A DNA stretch of 64,000 nucleotides from Allorhizobium ampelinum S4 (GCF_000016285.1 NC_011989.1:3165001-3229000), one strand, 5' to 3'. Positions 45,520 to 55,889 are shown, numbered from the stretch's first letter. The notes: generated from the letters alone by a model not told the origin. A program made the numbers and translations.

Positions 45520-47701
45520 GATCTTTTCCCGTCGTCAGGTGGCGGTTCTGCTGGTTCCAGAGGTGGCGGTAGTCGCCGGAGCGGCGCAGCAGGTCGTGAT
45601 GGGTGCCGCTGTCCTTCAACTGGCCGCGATCCAGAACCAGGATCTGGTCGCAATCGACAAGCGAGGACAGACGGTGCGAAATCATCAGCACGGTGCGGCC
45701 TTCGGCAATGCGCTTCAGGTTGCGCAAGATGATCGCTTCGCTTTCCGGATCGAGCGCGCTGGTGGCCTCGTCGAAGATCAGAATGGGCGGGTTGACGATC
45801 AGCGCCCGGGCAATTGCCAACCGCTGCTTCTGGCCGCCGGAGAGATTGCTGGCATGTTCTTCCAGCATCGTGTCATAGCCGCGCGGCAGACGTTCGATAA
45901 ATTCATCAGCACCGGCCAGTTGTGCCGCCTCGATCATTTCCTCAGGCGAGGCATCCGGCTTGGCGATCAGGATATTGTCACGGATCGTGCCACGAAACAG
46001 AAAGCTTTCCTGAAGCACGACGCCGACATTGGTGCGCAGATGATAGAGATCGACTTCCTTCAGCTCGACGCCATCGAGACGGATCAGCCCCGAATAGCTC
46101 TGATGCAGGCCCTGCAACAGCCGCGTCACCGTGGTCTTGCCCGAGCCGCTACGGCCCATCAGCCCGACGATATTGCCCGGCTTGACGTGAAAATTGATGG
46201 CGTTGAGCGCCGGCACCGCGGTACCTGCATAGGCAAAACGGACATCCTCGAAGCTGATCCGGCCGGAAAATTCCGGGCGTACCCCGTGTTCACGGCGCGG
46301 TTCCGGCTCGGCATTGATGACGGATGCGACCTGGCGCAATGCACCGCGCGCCTCTTCCATCTGCTGCATCATGCCAGCCATCTGCACCAGCGGCTGGGTG
46401 GCGCGCATGGCAATCATGGTAAAGGCCACCAGCGTTCCGGTCATGACCGTATGCTCGTTGACGATGACCAGATAGGCGCCGATCAACAGCGAGCCCGCAT
46501 AGATCAGCTTTTCCAAAGGGGCCAGCAAGGTCTGCGGCTGGTTGGCCAGAAACAGCAGGTTGGTCTGGTTATTGACCGCTTCGGCGACTTTCTGGTCCCA
46601 TTCGCGCCGCTTGCGGCCTTCAAGTGCCAGAGATTTCACCGTGCGGATGCCGTTGATCATCTCGATCAGCATGGCGGTGCGGCGGTGTTCGCTGCCCATC
46701 ACCTGCGCATAGGCGCGGCGAATCGGCTTCATATAGATAAACAGTATCAGGCTCATCATCGCGCCGAGGCCCAGGACCCAGAAGGTCAGGCCGGGGCTGA
46801 GCAGGAACATGACAGGAATGAGCACGAACAGCGACAGCATATCCAGCACCGAACCGAACAATTGGCCGGTGACGAAAGCCCTCAGCCGACGGGCTTCGCC
46901 CAGCCGATGGACGATGCCACCGGTGGCATTCTGCTCGAAGAATTCGATGGGAAGACGCGACAGCCGGTCAAAGATCATCAGGTTCAGCCGCACGTCAATC
47001 TTGGCGGTGACGATGGCGGTCACAGTCCGGCGCATATAACCGAGCAGCATATCGAACAGCAGCACGACCAGAATGGCCGCAGCCATCAGCGTCAGCGTCG
47101 ACAAACGGTGATGCACCATGACCTTGTCGATCACCACCATGTAGAACAGCGAGGGCACCAGCGCCAGAATACCCAGCGAAATGGCCGAAATGAACACGTC
47201 GCGCACCATGCGACGGTCCTGCATCACCTGGGCCAGCAGCCAGTGAAAGCCAAATTCCTCACGCGCACTTGCCTCGGTCATCTCCCGCTTCATCAGCAGG
47301 ACATGGCCGCTCCAGTTTTCCATCAGCCGCAATTCATCGACCACAAACCGGGCGGCTTTCGAATCGGCGGGATCACGAAACACCATGCGCGGCGTCTGCG
47401 GATCATCGACAAAGTTTTCAAAGACAAGGAGCGACCCATCATTGAGCTGAATGACGGCGGCGACAGCACCTTCCATCTGGCTCAACAGCTTCCAGTTCAT
47501 GCGGATCGGCTTGGCCTTTACCCCATGATCGCCGATGATTTCGGCCAGTTGCGGCAGCGAAAAGCATTCCTCATCGCCGTAATCGCGGCACAATTGCTCG
47601 ACCGAGAGGGATAAGCCCAATTTTTGCGTGGCAAGAGCCAATGCAGCAAGAGCGGATCTGGCCTGCCCCTCATCCGCCAGATCTCTGTCTTCAGCATTCA
47701 T
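45491..47701 (-). CDS. Type I secretion ABC exporter with C39-like domain (HlyB/RtxB type)
   Basis: 736 residues. An N-terminal C39-like domain (about 1-140) lacks the peptidase cysteine, as in exporters of RTX proteins that keep their C-terminal signal. A six-helix membrane domain (about 155-445) follows. The nucleotide-binding domain has Walker A MGRSGSGKTT, signature NLSGGQKQRLAIARAL, Walker B ILIFDEATSALD and the histidine switch MISHRLSSL. ATG 47701 follows GAGG at 7-base spacing. It heads the three-gene minus-strand unit with the adaptor and Sel1 protein and is the obvious exporter for the giant repeat protein 9 kb away. Confidence 0.94.
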   Translation of the reverse strand: MNAEDRDLADEGQARSALAALALATQKLGLSLSVEQLCRDYGDEECFSLPQLAEIIGDHGVKAKPIRMNWKLLSQMEGAVAAVIQLNDGSLLVFENFVDDPQTPRMVFRDPADSKAARFVVDELRLMENWSGHVLLMKREMTEASAREEFGFHWLLAQVMQDRRMVRDVFISAISLGILALVPSLFYMVVIDKVMVHHRLSTLTLMAAAILVVLLFDMLLGYMRRTVTAIVTAKIDVRLNLMIFDRLSRLPIEFFEQNATGGIVHRLGEARRLRAFVTGQLFGSVLDMLSLFVLIPVMFLLSPGLTFWVLGLGAMMSLILFIYMKPIRRAYAQVMGSEHRRTAMLIEMINGIRTVKSLALEGRKRREWDQKVAEAVNNQTNLLFLANQPQTLLAPLEKLIYAGSLLIGAYLVIVNEHTVMTGTLVAFTMIAMRATQPLVQMAGMMQQMEEARGALRQVASVINAEPEPRREHGVRPEFSGRISFEDVRFAYAGTAVPALNAINFHVKPGNIVGLMGRSGSGKTTVTRLLQGLHQSYSGLIRLDGVELKEVDLYHLRTNVGVVLQESFLFRGTIRDNILIAKPDASPEEMIEAAQLAGADEFIERLPRGYDTMLEEHASNLSGGQKQRLAIARALIVNPPILIFDEATSALDPESEAIILRNLKRIAEGRTVLMISHRLSSLVDCDQILVLDRGQLKDSGTHHDLLRRSGDYRHLWNQQNRHLTTGKDHDENLDAVA

Positions 47702-47980
47702 CGACACACCTCATCATCCATCGCCGGAAGCACACATGGCGAGTTTTTCGTGAGGATCCGTCCTGCCCCACAAGCCGGGAACGGACCCATTCAACCCGAC
47801 CGTAGAAGCCGAAGCTTTCGCCATGCTGGATTTTCGTGAATCCGCGTCGCAAACAGAAACAGATCCAATACCGTCGTTGATAACGCGGCCCACACCGTTC
47901 CAGCGCCTGGAAAAGCAGGTTAAGCTTTTGCAACCGGGGCGAATCGCCCTTCAAACCGCAAAGCCCGGAGATATGCAGCC

Positions 47981-49183
47981 GTGACCCAGACGCCCAGACG
48001 GCCCGTGATTATCCATTGGGGCATATCCAGCTTTTTCGGCTGGGGCATTTACGGCCTCAACCTGGCGCTCAACTGGTCCACCGATCCGCAGCTGGAGCCG
48101 GTCACATCCTTTCCGTTGCAATCCGACCAGATCGTCGTCGATCCGTTGCGCCAGCGCGCACTTGGCGGATTTTTCCGGGCCAGCGCCGACCTTTCGAACC
48201 GCATCGCCGCCCAGAGCGAAAAGTCCCTGACGGTCAATACCCCGCTTCTCGCCGGGCTGGGCAATGATTTCACCATGTCGCCCGGCCCCAAAGGCGTTGC
48301 CCTTTCCGGCAGTCCGACGCTGGGCGTGGTGTTCTTCGAACTACCGCAACTGTCGGAGGCCACGAAAGCCAGAGCCAAAGCATTGCCGCTGGTGATTGCC
48401 GGATCGAGCTGGAATGAAGAGATCATGCGCGCCCATGGCCTCAACAATGTTACCACCGTCATCCAAGGCATCGATCAGACACTGTTTCACCCCGGCCCGC
48501 GCCAAGGCGTTCTGGCCGACCGGTTCCTGGTGTTTTCAGGCGGCAAGCTGGAATTGCGCAAAGGGCAGGATCTGGTGGTGGCAGCCTTCGCAAGGTTTGC
48601 CAAACGCCATCCCGAAGCCCTCTTGGTTTCCGCATGGCACAGTCCATGGCCGCAATTTGCCCTGACGCTCAACCGGTCCGGCAAGGCCACCGCCATCACC
48701 ACCAATGACAAGGGCGCCATCGATCAATCCGCCTGGATTGCCGCCAACGATATCGCTGCCCATCAATTCCTCGATCTCGGCTCCGTACCAAACGCGCTGA
48801 TGGCGCCGATCCTGCGCGAAATGGACGTCGCGGTCTTCCCCAACCGCTCCGAAGGCGGCACCAATCTGGTGGCGATGGAATGCATGGCCTGTGGCGTGCC
48901 GACGATTCTGTCGGCCAATACCGGTCATCTCGACCTGATCGACGGCGGCAATTGCTATGCGCTGGAACATCAGACCCCCGTTGCAGGCGAAGGCGCTGGT
49001 GTCGGCTCCGTGGCCGGGTGGGGAGAAAGCAGCGTCGATGAAATCGAAGAGGCGCTGGAGCGGGTCTGGCGCGACCGCAACGAAGCCCGTCGCCGTGGCG
49101 AGCGCGGCGCGGCGAAACTGGCTGGCTATACCTGGTCGCGCACGGCGGATGCGATGAAAAAGATTATCAGGACCTATCAGTAA
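47981..49183 (+). CDS. Glycosyltransferase family 4-type protein
   Basis: 400-residue GT-B fold protein. The C-terminal half shows the GT4 donor-site pattern: FLVFSGGKLELRKGQDLVVAAFARFAKRHPEALL, then EMDVAVFPNRSEGGTNLVAMECMACGVPTILSANTGHLDLI with the E-x7-E motif. Start is GTG at 47981 with CGGAG about 10 bases upstream. It is the only plus-strand gene of this locus, and its 3' end overlaps the converging TPR-glycosyltransferase by 17 bp. It may add a sugar to the exported protein or to a surface polysaccharide; substrate unknown. Confidence 0.85.
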   Translation: MTQTPRRPVIIHWGISSFFGWGIYGLNLALNWSTDPQLEPVTSFPLQSDQIVVDPLRQRALGGFFRASADLSNRIAAQSEKSLTVNTPLLAGLGNDFTMSPGPKGVALSGSPTLGVVFFELPQLSEATKARAKALPLVIAGSSWNEEIMRAHGLNNVTTVIQGIDQTLFHPGPRQGVLADRFLVFSGGKLELRKGQDLVVAAFARFAKRHPEALLVSAWHSPWPQFALTLNRSGKATAITTNDKGAIDQSAWIAANDIAAHQFLDLGSVPNALMAPILREMDVAVFPNRSEGGTNLVAMECMACGVPTILSANTGHLDLIDGGNCYALEHQTPVAGEGAGVGSVAGWGESSVDEIEEALERVWRDRNEARRRGERGAAKLAGYTWSRTADAMKKIIRTYQ

Positions 49184-50678
49184 TCGCTTCAGCAAGTGAC
49201 ACCGCCTGGGCAATCGAGGCGGTAAAATTCCCCGCCTCGGTTTGGCGGCAAAGCTGCATCGACGGATACCAGGGCGTGGTGGCGCCCTCAGAACCCCAGC
49301 GCCAATCCGGCACTTTCTTCAAAAGGCCGATGGTCGGTACGCCAAGGCTACCGGCCAGATGCAAAGGCGCGGTGCAGACCGAAATGAAGGCCGAAAGCTG
49401 GGTGAGGATGGCAGCCGTGTCGAGAAAGGCATCCGCTCCGGCATCGAAGTCCGGGCCTGGATGTTCCAGCGTGAAGGACAGGCCCGCCACTTTATAGCCT
49501 GACGGGGTATCGGCGGGTTCCAACGCCGCCTCATCAAGCTTTTGCAGGGCAATCAGCCGCGTGCCGCCAAGGTTCGCAAAGGGCGACAGCTGTTCGGGAC
49601 CGGCAAGACTGCGGCCTTTTTCCGCTGGTGACAGGGGATTGCCGCGCCAGACAAAACCCAGGGCTTTCTCGCCTTGTTTCAAATCAAGCCGTTCACGCCA
49701 CAGCGAAACCCGCTCCGCCTGTGGCTGCAAATAGGCACGGGCTTTCGGCACACTGCCCAGCGTCAATTTCAGCCGATGCGGCAGACCAAGCAACGGCACC
49801 TGAAAATCGATGGTCCCTGCTGGCGGGTTCTCTGCCTGTACCCGATCTGCCCCCGGCACATCCGCCAGCAGCCCGACCAGCTTGTTTGGCACTTGCAGGA
49901 TCACCTCGCCGCCAAGCGATTTGACCAGGGGTAGCAGCTTGACGAACTGGATCGTGTCGCCAAGCCCCTGTTCCGCATGAACCAACAGGCGTTTGCCTTG
50001 AAAAGGCCGCCCGTTCCAATCGGCAATATCCGTGTGACGTGCCTCTCCCGGAAAGCCTTCGGCCTGCCAGCGCCATTCGTACTCGGCAAAACCAGTGGTA
50101 TAATCGAAAAGCCGCAGCAGGTTGAGGCCAAGGTTATAATGAGCCTCAGCGGAGGTGGGATAGATTTCCAGCGCCTTGGACAGCAGCGCCATCGCCGCTT
50201 CCGCCTCGCCCAATTCGGACAGCGCATTGCCGAGATTGTGGAGCGCTATGCGGTTTTGCGGATCGAGTGCCAGCGCTTGCCGATAAGCGGTAATCGCTGC
50301 CGGATAATCATCGAGATCAGCGTGCGTTACGCCGATATTGGCGTGACAGGCGGCATTGTCAGGTGCCAATTGCGCGGCCCTTTGATAGGCTTCCAGCGCA
50401 TCCGGCTTGCGACCGGCCTCACCCAGCGCATTGCCGAGATTGTACCAGATATCACTTTCCTCAGGCGCAAGTCTGAGCGCCCTGGCATAAAGCGACAGTG
50501 ATTGCGCCAGATCGCCACGCGAGCGCTCCGCCGAGGCCAGCAGTCTGAGCGCATCGACCTGGTCGGGCTCTTCCTCGAGAATGGCACGGTAATGGGCAAT
50601 CGCCTCGTCCAGCATCCCAGCCTTGTGCAGCTGAAAGGCCTGGATCAGCCTTTCGCCCGACGCAGTTTGGTTCGTCAT
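49167..50678 (-). CDS. TPR-glycosyltransferase fusion, one module
   Basis: 503 residues. The N-terminal half (about 1-215) consists of five to six tetratricopeptide repeats (AHYRAILEEEPDQVDALRLLA, IWYNLGNALGEAGRKPDALEAYQRA, IALHNLGNALSELGEAEAAMALLSKALEI). The C-terminal half is a GT-B domain resembling ADP-heptosyltransferase-type (GT9-like) folds, with VHAEQGLGDTIQF, FVWRGNP, APLHLAGSLGVPTIGLLKK and DWRWGSEGATTPWYPSM. Its start overlaps the end of the three-module gene by 4 bp. TPR plus glycosyltransferase proteins often modify other proteins; the acceptor is inferred from context only. Confidence 0.88.
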   Translation of the reverse strand: MTNQTASGERLIQAFQLHKAGMLDEAIAHYRAILEEEPDQVDALRLLASAERSRGDLAQSLSLYARALRLAPEESDIWYNLGNALGEAGRKPDALEAYQRAAQLAPDNAACHANIGVTHADLDDYPAAITAYRQALALDPQNRIALHNLGNALSELGEAEAAMALLSKALEIYPTSAEAHYNLGLNLLRLFDYTTGFAEYEWRWQAEGFPGEARHTDIADWNGRPFQGKRLLVHAEQGLGDTIQFVKLLPLVKSLGGEVILQVPNKLVGLLADVPGADRVQAENPPAGTIDFQVPLLGLPHRLKLTLGSVPKARAYLQPQAERVSLWRERLDLKQGEKALGFVWRGNPLSPAEKGRSLAGPEQLSPFANLGGTRLIALQKLDEAALEPADTPSGYKVAGLSFTLEHPGPDFDAGADAFLDTAAILTQLSAFISVCTAPLHLAGSLGVPTIGLLKKVPDWRWGSEGATTPWYPSMQLCRQTEAGNFTASIAQAVSLAEAITDRS

Positions 50679-53600
50679 GGCTTACGCTCCACCAACCGTT
50701 TAAGGTCTTCTGCCACCGCCTTGGCCACACTTGCCCAATCGCCTGGTTGCGGTTGGCGAAACAGTTTCAGGCCCGGATACCAGGGGCTATCGTCTCGACC
50801 GGTCATCCAGCGCCAATCCGCACCGTATTTCAGCAGCGCAAAGCATGGCACGCCCAGCGATGCCGCAAGATGCAGAGTGGAGGTGCAGGAGGAAATCACC
50901 AGATCAAGCGCAGCAATCGCTGCCGCCGTCTCGCCGAAATCGCCAAGGTCTGACCCCGGCACCTGCATGGCCTTGGCAAACTCCAGACCGGCCATCTGTT
51001 CCAGCCCGTCCTTGAATTGCAGGCTGATGAAATGCGCTCCTTCGACAGCAAACAATGGCTCCAACACTTTCAAGGGCGGCGAGCGCCCCTTGTCAGCGCG
51101 CGCGACCGGATTGCCCTGCCAGACCAGCCCGACCCGCAAAGCGTCACGATGCGCAAACCGCGCTTCCCAATCCGCCACCCGGCGAGGATCGGGCCGGAAA
51201 TTGGCCGGGCCGGGCAAAGTTTCCAGCGTGGTTGCAAAAATCAGCGGCAGGCTCATGATCGGCGCTTCGACATCGGCATCGTCAATGGCATCGACGCCCT
51301 GGCGGCGCAGGGTGATGTTGCGCCTCTCCACCACCAGCGTTGAAAACAGGCTGATCAGCGGCTCACGCAATTCCAGAATGACATGCCCGACCTTGAGAGC
51401 GGCTTGGCGCACGAAACGGGCAAACTGGATCTGGTCGCCCAACCCCTGTTCTCCGTGGATCAGCAGTACTTTGTCCGGCAGGGCCTCGCCAGTCCAGCGC
51501 GGCATAGGCAGCGAGCGCGCCACCATTTCGGCACCCTGCCAGCGCGTCTCGTAATCGCGAAAACCCTGCGGCAGATTGCCCGCCATCAAATGGGCATGCG
51601 CCCGGTCGATCAGGGTTTCGACATCACCAGGCAGGAGATCCAGCGCCCGATCGAGACTGGCGATTGCCTCCTCAACCCGGCCCATTTCGCGCAATGCATT
51701 GCCAAGCCCGCGATGGGCCTTGGACAGATCCGGACGCAATTGGATCGAGGCGCGGTAAGCCTCCAGCGCTTGCCCATAGCGGTCCGTGTCGCGCAAAAGA
51801 TTGCCAAGCGTCATATAGGCTTCGGCGCTGGGGCTGGTCTCCAGGCTTTGGCGCAGGCAGGCCTCGGCCTCATCCTGCTTGCCGACGTGGCGAAGGGCTA
51901 TGGCATAATTGGTCTGGAAGGTCGGCGTTGCAAGGCCAAGTGCCGCTGCGCCCCGCAGCAGGACATAGCCGCGATGGTAATGCAGGCGCTCAACCGCCAA
52001 CCCGCCCAGCATATGCAGCGCCTCGGCCCGTGTTTCGTCCTCATGCAGCAGCGCCGCATAGGTCGCCTCGGCGGCAGTGACATTGCCGGCCATATGGGTG
52101 CGGATGGCGGCGGCCAATCGTTGCTGCGGACCCGGCTGGGCCGGAACGGCAACCACAGGCTCGGCGGCTTCAAACAGTTGCGCCCTGTCACCCTCGACCA
52201 GCCTGCCAAGCGCGTCGGCCACGCGGGAGACGACACCGGCAAAGGGTTCCGCTTCGACCTCATCGGCCACCCGGCGAAACACCCGGCTTGTCGGATACCA
52301 GGGGCTATCGCTGCGTCCGCGCAGCCAGCGCCATTCGGCATGGGATTTGAGGATTACCCAGGTCGGGCGGCCAAGCGCACCAGCCAGGTGCGCCACCGCC
52401 GTATCGGAGGTGATGACGAGATCGAGATTCATGATCATCGCTGCCGTATCCGCAAAGGCATCGGCACCGCTGTCAAACTCTTCCGGCGGGCGCTCGACGA
52501 CAAAATCCACCATGTCCAACTGCTCTTCGCCTGCCCCCTTTTGCAAGGCGATCAGGCGCACACCGTCAATGGCGGCAAGCGGCGCCAACACCTGCAAGGG
52601 AAAGCTGCGGCCCTTATCGACCTGTGGATCGGGATTGCCCTGCCAAACGAGGCCGACGCGGAAGCCAGGCTTTGCCGAAAGCCAGCCTGCCCAGCGCCGC
52701 ACCCGCAGCGGATCGGCAAACAGATAGGCGGGAAAAGCCGGGATTGTCTCGACGACTGTGCCGCAAAGCAGCGGCAAGCTCATCATGAAAACGTGGTAAT
52801 CGAGCGGCGGGACGGGATCGCTTTCGCAGACAACGCCATCCACTCCCGGCACGGTTTGCAGCAGCGTGGCAATCTTGCGACGGCAGCCAATCATCACCTT
52901 GGCCGCGCCTTTTTCCTTCAGGAGCGCCACATAGCGGACGAACTGGAAAGCATCGCCAAAGCCCTGTTCGGCCAGAACCAGAATGGACTTGCCCGCCAGA
53001 TCCTCCCCCTGCCAGACCGGCAGCCGGACGCGGGTGCGATCTATGCCGAGGATTTCCACCAGGAAGCGACGCTCGTAAAGCGGCAGGCCACGGGCATAAT
53101 CGCCCTCGTTCAGCAAACACATGCCCAGCGCCATTTCCGCATCGGCATAGCCGGGACGGGCCTCGATCGCCTTGCCAAAAGCCAGTATCGCCTCGTCTTC
53201 GCGGCCGGTATCCATCAGGCTGATGCCGAGATTGCTCCAGGATTCGGCATGGCCGGGCTTGGCAAGCGCGCCTTGCCTCTGGATCCAGCAGGCAAGATCG
53301 GCATAGCCGTGATTACGCTCCGCCACACCCAGATTGCTCCAGGCATCGGCATTGCCGGGGTCAAGCGTCAAAGCCTTTTCCCAGGCGCGCGCGGCGGCCT
53401 GCGGCTGCTTGGCTTTTAGCAGAACAGCACCCAGTTGCACGTGATGCGAGGCCAGTTCCGGCTCGATCCGGCAGGCGCGTCGCAGAGCTTCCTCCGCCAC
53501 GTTGAACCGGCCAAGCGCCAGCGCCGCCGCCGCATAAACCGACAGGGCGTGACCTGAGCGCGGCTGGGCTTTCAGCACCTCGCCTGCGCGGCGGAAGGCT

Positions 53601-55708
53601 GTTTCGGCATCACCCACCGACGTTTCGCGCCGGGCCAGCGCCAAAAGGCACGCTGCGTGACCGGTATCGTAGAGCAGCCCGTGGCGCAGCGCCCGCATCC
53701 CATCGGTCACAAGCCCCGCAGCATCGAGCGCAATGGCGAAATTGCTCCAGTGATCGCCAAGCGAGGGGCGGATCGCCACCGCGCGGGCGCAAAAGGGAAT
53801 GGCCTGCCGCCCTGCCACCGATGAGCGTTCACCGGCCTCTAGACACGCCATGCCAAGCAGATTGAGCACCCGCTCTCTTTGAAAATCCTGCGTCAGCACA
53901 TGCCGGTAAAGCTGCACGGCCCGGCCATAATCGCGGCCCTGATGGCGCTTGATCGCCTCGTTCAATCCGTCAGCGGCCTCATCGGGCGCATCATCCGTGG
54001 CACGTCCGGCAAACAGCAGCACTTTCAACTCATGCGCAACGTCCTGAAGAACCGGTTGCCATTGCCCCGCCTCCATCTGGCGAAACAGCCGCATGGTCGG
54101 GTACCAGTCGGTCAGAATGCCATCCATGCCCCAGCGCCAGTCCGGGGCTTTCTTCAGCAACAGCCAGACCGGCCTGCCCAATGCGCCCGCAAGATGGGCA
54201 AGGGCGGTATCTGAGGTGATGACCAGATCCAGCGACGCCATCAAGGCTGCGGTATCGACAAAGGCATCGGGACCGTCATCCAGACCCGGAACGGGGTGCA
54301 GCGCCAATCCCTCCGGCGCTTGCTGATCGGCTCCTACCCCCTTTTGCAGGGAAATGATGTCAATTTCATCTGAGAATTCGGCAAGCGGCTGGAAGAGTTC
54401 CAGCGGCAGCGAGCGGCCCGGCTCACCATAGGCCTTTGGATTGCCCTGCCAGGATAGACCGATACGAAAACGTGTCTTCTCCTTCTCCTGCTCTTGCTCC
54501 TGGCTTGGAGAAAGCCCGCCAAGCCAGTCGCGCCAGCGCTCGAAAAGCTGTTTTTCCAGGGTGAGATAGGGAACGCGCTGGCCTGTCGCCTCTGGCACAA
54601 GGTTGATCAGGCCCGGCAGCGACAAGAGCGGTGCCCAGGCCGCGTAAGCGGGCAGATCCGCACCATCAGGCAAGAGCGTGATGGACGGAGTGGCAAAAAG
54701 TTCGGAAAGGTTCAGCAGACGGTAGAGTTGCGGTTGGCAGACGAAAACCACATGGCCGACCCGGTCCGCAATGCGCGGCAAAAACCGGATAAACTGGATT
54801 GTATCGCCCAATCCCTGCTCATGAAACACCAGCAGCGTCTGGTCTTGCAGCGCTTCGCCCTGCCAGCGCGGCCCCTGCATCAGCAAGGGCGAGGTGGAAC
54901 TCCCGGTGGCCTGATCACGCAACTCGTAATCGGCCCAGGCCTCGCTCCATTGGCCGTCCAGCAATTGCAGGCAGGCGCGGTTGAAGCGGTGAACGGGGGC
55001 ATCGCCGATGCCAATCAATTGCTTGAGAATCCGGTCAGCACCCTTCAAATTGCCCAGAATGCGCAGGCTTGCCGCCAGATTATTGGCGGCGCGTCGATGC
55101 GAGGGATCAAGCGTCAGCGCCTTTGTATAGCTGTCACAGGCCTCGGGATCGCGTTGCAATCCATGCAGCAGCACGCCGAGATTATAGAAAGCTTCGGCAT
55201 CCGGCTTCAGCTCCAGCGCCCGGCGCAAATGGGTTTCGGCTCCCGCACTGTCTCCAAGCTCCAGCAGGATGACACCCATCTGAGCCAGCAGAGACGGTTC
55301 ATTGTTGTCAAGCGCCAGACCCTGCCGAGCCGCATTCAGGGCTTCATCCCATCGTTTTGCCGATGTCAGGGCCAGAACCAGATTGGACCATGCGCCAACG
55401 GCTTTACCGTCAAGCGTCACGGCGCGAGCGCCGATATCAATGGCGCGCTGATGGTCACCCACTGCAATCAACGGAAGAACCATATTTTGCAGCAGGCCGG
55501 ACTGGTCTGGCGCAAGTTGCAAAGCATGTTCGAAAGCGGGAATGGCCTCACGAGAACGGCCGGAAAGATGAAGGGCGAGCGCATAGTAATGAGCGGTCTC
55601 GGCATGTTCAGGATGGGCCTCAACAAGCGCCGTCAAGCCCTGTAAGGCCTCAGCCACGCGCCCCTGCGCCAAAAGCGAACGGCACTGCGAAACCTCATGC
55701 GTCGTCAT
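50675..55708 (-). CDS. Giant TPR-glycosyltransferase with three tandem modules
   Basis: 1,677 residues made of three repeats of the same architecture. TPR blocks lie at about 1-270, 570-880 and 1195-1395; GT-B domains at about 290-565, 905-1165 and 1410-1675. Each GT domain shows EQG[LF]GD-x2-QF, a W-Q-G-N-P motif, an LHLA/AHLAGALG loop and [DE]WRW...WYP. The third departs most, with SSCTSTLHLAASLG in place of SDTALAHLAGALG. ATG 55708 has AGAAGAG upstream; an ATG six codons earlier is less likely. It overlaps the one-module gene by 4 bp, so four transferase domains are produced from one mRNA. Cytoplasmic, no signal sequence. Candidate modifier of the neighbouring secreted protein. Confidence 0.9.
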   Translation of the reverse strand: MTTHEVSQCRSLLAQGRVAEALQGLTALVEAHPEHAETAHYYALALHLSGRSREAIPAFEHALQLAPDQSGLLQNMVLPLIAVGDHQRAIDIGARAVTLDGKAVGAWSNLVLALTSAKRWDEALNAARQGLALDNNEPSLLAQMGVILLELGDSAGAETHLRRALELKPDAEAFYNLGVLLHGLQRDPEACDSYTKALTLDPSHRRAANNLAASLRILGNLKGADRILKQLIGIGDAPVHRFNRACLQLLDGQWSEAWADYELRDQATGSSTSPLLMQGPRWQGEALQDQTLLVFHEQGLGDTIQFIRFLPRIADRVGHVVFVCQPQLYRLLNLSELFATPSITLLPDGADLPAYAAWAPLLSLPGLINLVPEATGQRVPYLTLEKQLFERWRDWLGGLSPSQEQEQEKEKTRFRIGLSWQGNPKAYGEPGRSLPLELFQPLAEFSDEIDIISLQKGVGADQQAPEGLALHPVPGLDDGPDAFVDTAALMASLDLVITSDTALAHLAGALGRPVWLLLKKAPDWRWGMDGILTDWYPTMRLFRQMEAGQWQPVLQDVAHELKVLLFAGRATDDAPDEAADGLNEAIKRHQGRDYGRAVQLYRHVLTQDFQRERVLNLLGMACLEAGERSSVAGRQAIPFCARAVAIRPSLGDHWSNFAIALDAAGLVTDGMRALRHGLLYDTGHAACLLALARRETSVGDAETAFRRAGEVLKAQPRSGHALSVYAAAALALGRFNVAEEALRRACRIEPELASHHVQLGAVLLKAKQPQAAARAWEKALTLDPGNADAWSNLGVAERNHGYADLACWIQRQGALAKPGHAESWSNLGISLMDTGREDEAILAFGKAIEARPGYADAEMALGMCLLNEGDYARGLPLYERRFLVEILGIDRTRVRLPVWQGEDLAGKSILVLAEQGFGDAFQFVRYVALLKEKGAAKVMIGCRRKIATLLQTVPGVDGVVCESDPVPPLDYHVFMMSLPLLCGTVVETIPAFPAYLFADPLRVRRWAGWLSAKPGFRVGLVWQGNPDPQVDKGRSFPLQVLAPLAAIDGVRLIALQKGAGEEQLDMVDFVVERPPEEFDSGADAFADTAAMIMNLDLVITSDTAVAHLAGALGRPTWVILKSHAEWRWLRGRSDSPWYPTSRVFRRVADEVEAEPFAGVVSRVADALGRLVEGDRAQLFEAAEPVVAVPAQPGPQQRLAAAIRTHMAGNVTAAEATYAALLHEDETRAEALHMLGGLAVERLHYHRGYVLLRGAAALGLATPTFQTNYAIALRHVGKQDEAEACLRQSLETSPSAEAYMTLGNLLRDTDRYGQALEAYRASIQLRPDLSKAHRGLGNALREMGRVEEAIASLDRALDLLPGDVETLIDRAHAHLMAGNLPQGFRDYETRWQGAEMVARSLPMPRWTGEALPDKVLLIHGEQGLGDQIQFARFVRQAALKVGHVILELREPLISLFSTLVVERRNITLRRQGVDAIDDADVEAPIMSLPLIFATTLETLPGPANFRPDPRRVADWEARFAHRDALRVGLVWQGNPVARADKGRSPPLKVLEPLFAVEGAHFISLQFKDGLEQMAGLEFAKAMQVPGSDLGDFGETAAAIAALDLVISSCTSTLHLAASLGVPCFALLKYGADWRWMTGRDDSPWYPGLKLFRQPQPGDWASVAKAVAEDLKRLVERKP

Positions 55709-55889
55709 AACGCGCTCTTCTTTCATCCATGGGCCAGATCCAAGGCCAGGAACACCGAACCATCATGGCCCTGTTTTACCCAAAATCGGCGCGTCGGCCA
55801 CTTAATATCAGGGCGAAAACATGCTCATGCATCCTCGCCTAAAGGTCAAAGAGTCCCAAACATGAATCAAAGACCCATGCCACCATCAA

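Noticed and set aside
45518..47614. 698-codon plus-strand open frame opposite the ABC exporter
   Set aside because: His/Gln-rich translation typical of the antisense of a GC-rich gene; the minus strand encodes all ABC motifs.
51383..53419. 678-codon plus-strand open frame opposite the giant TPR-glycosyltransferase
   Set aside because: The minus strand has continuous TPR and GT motifs; the plus frame is compositionally a shadow.
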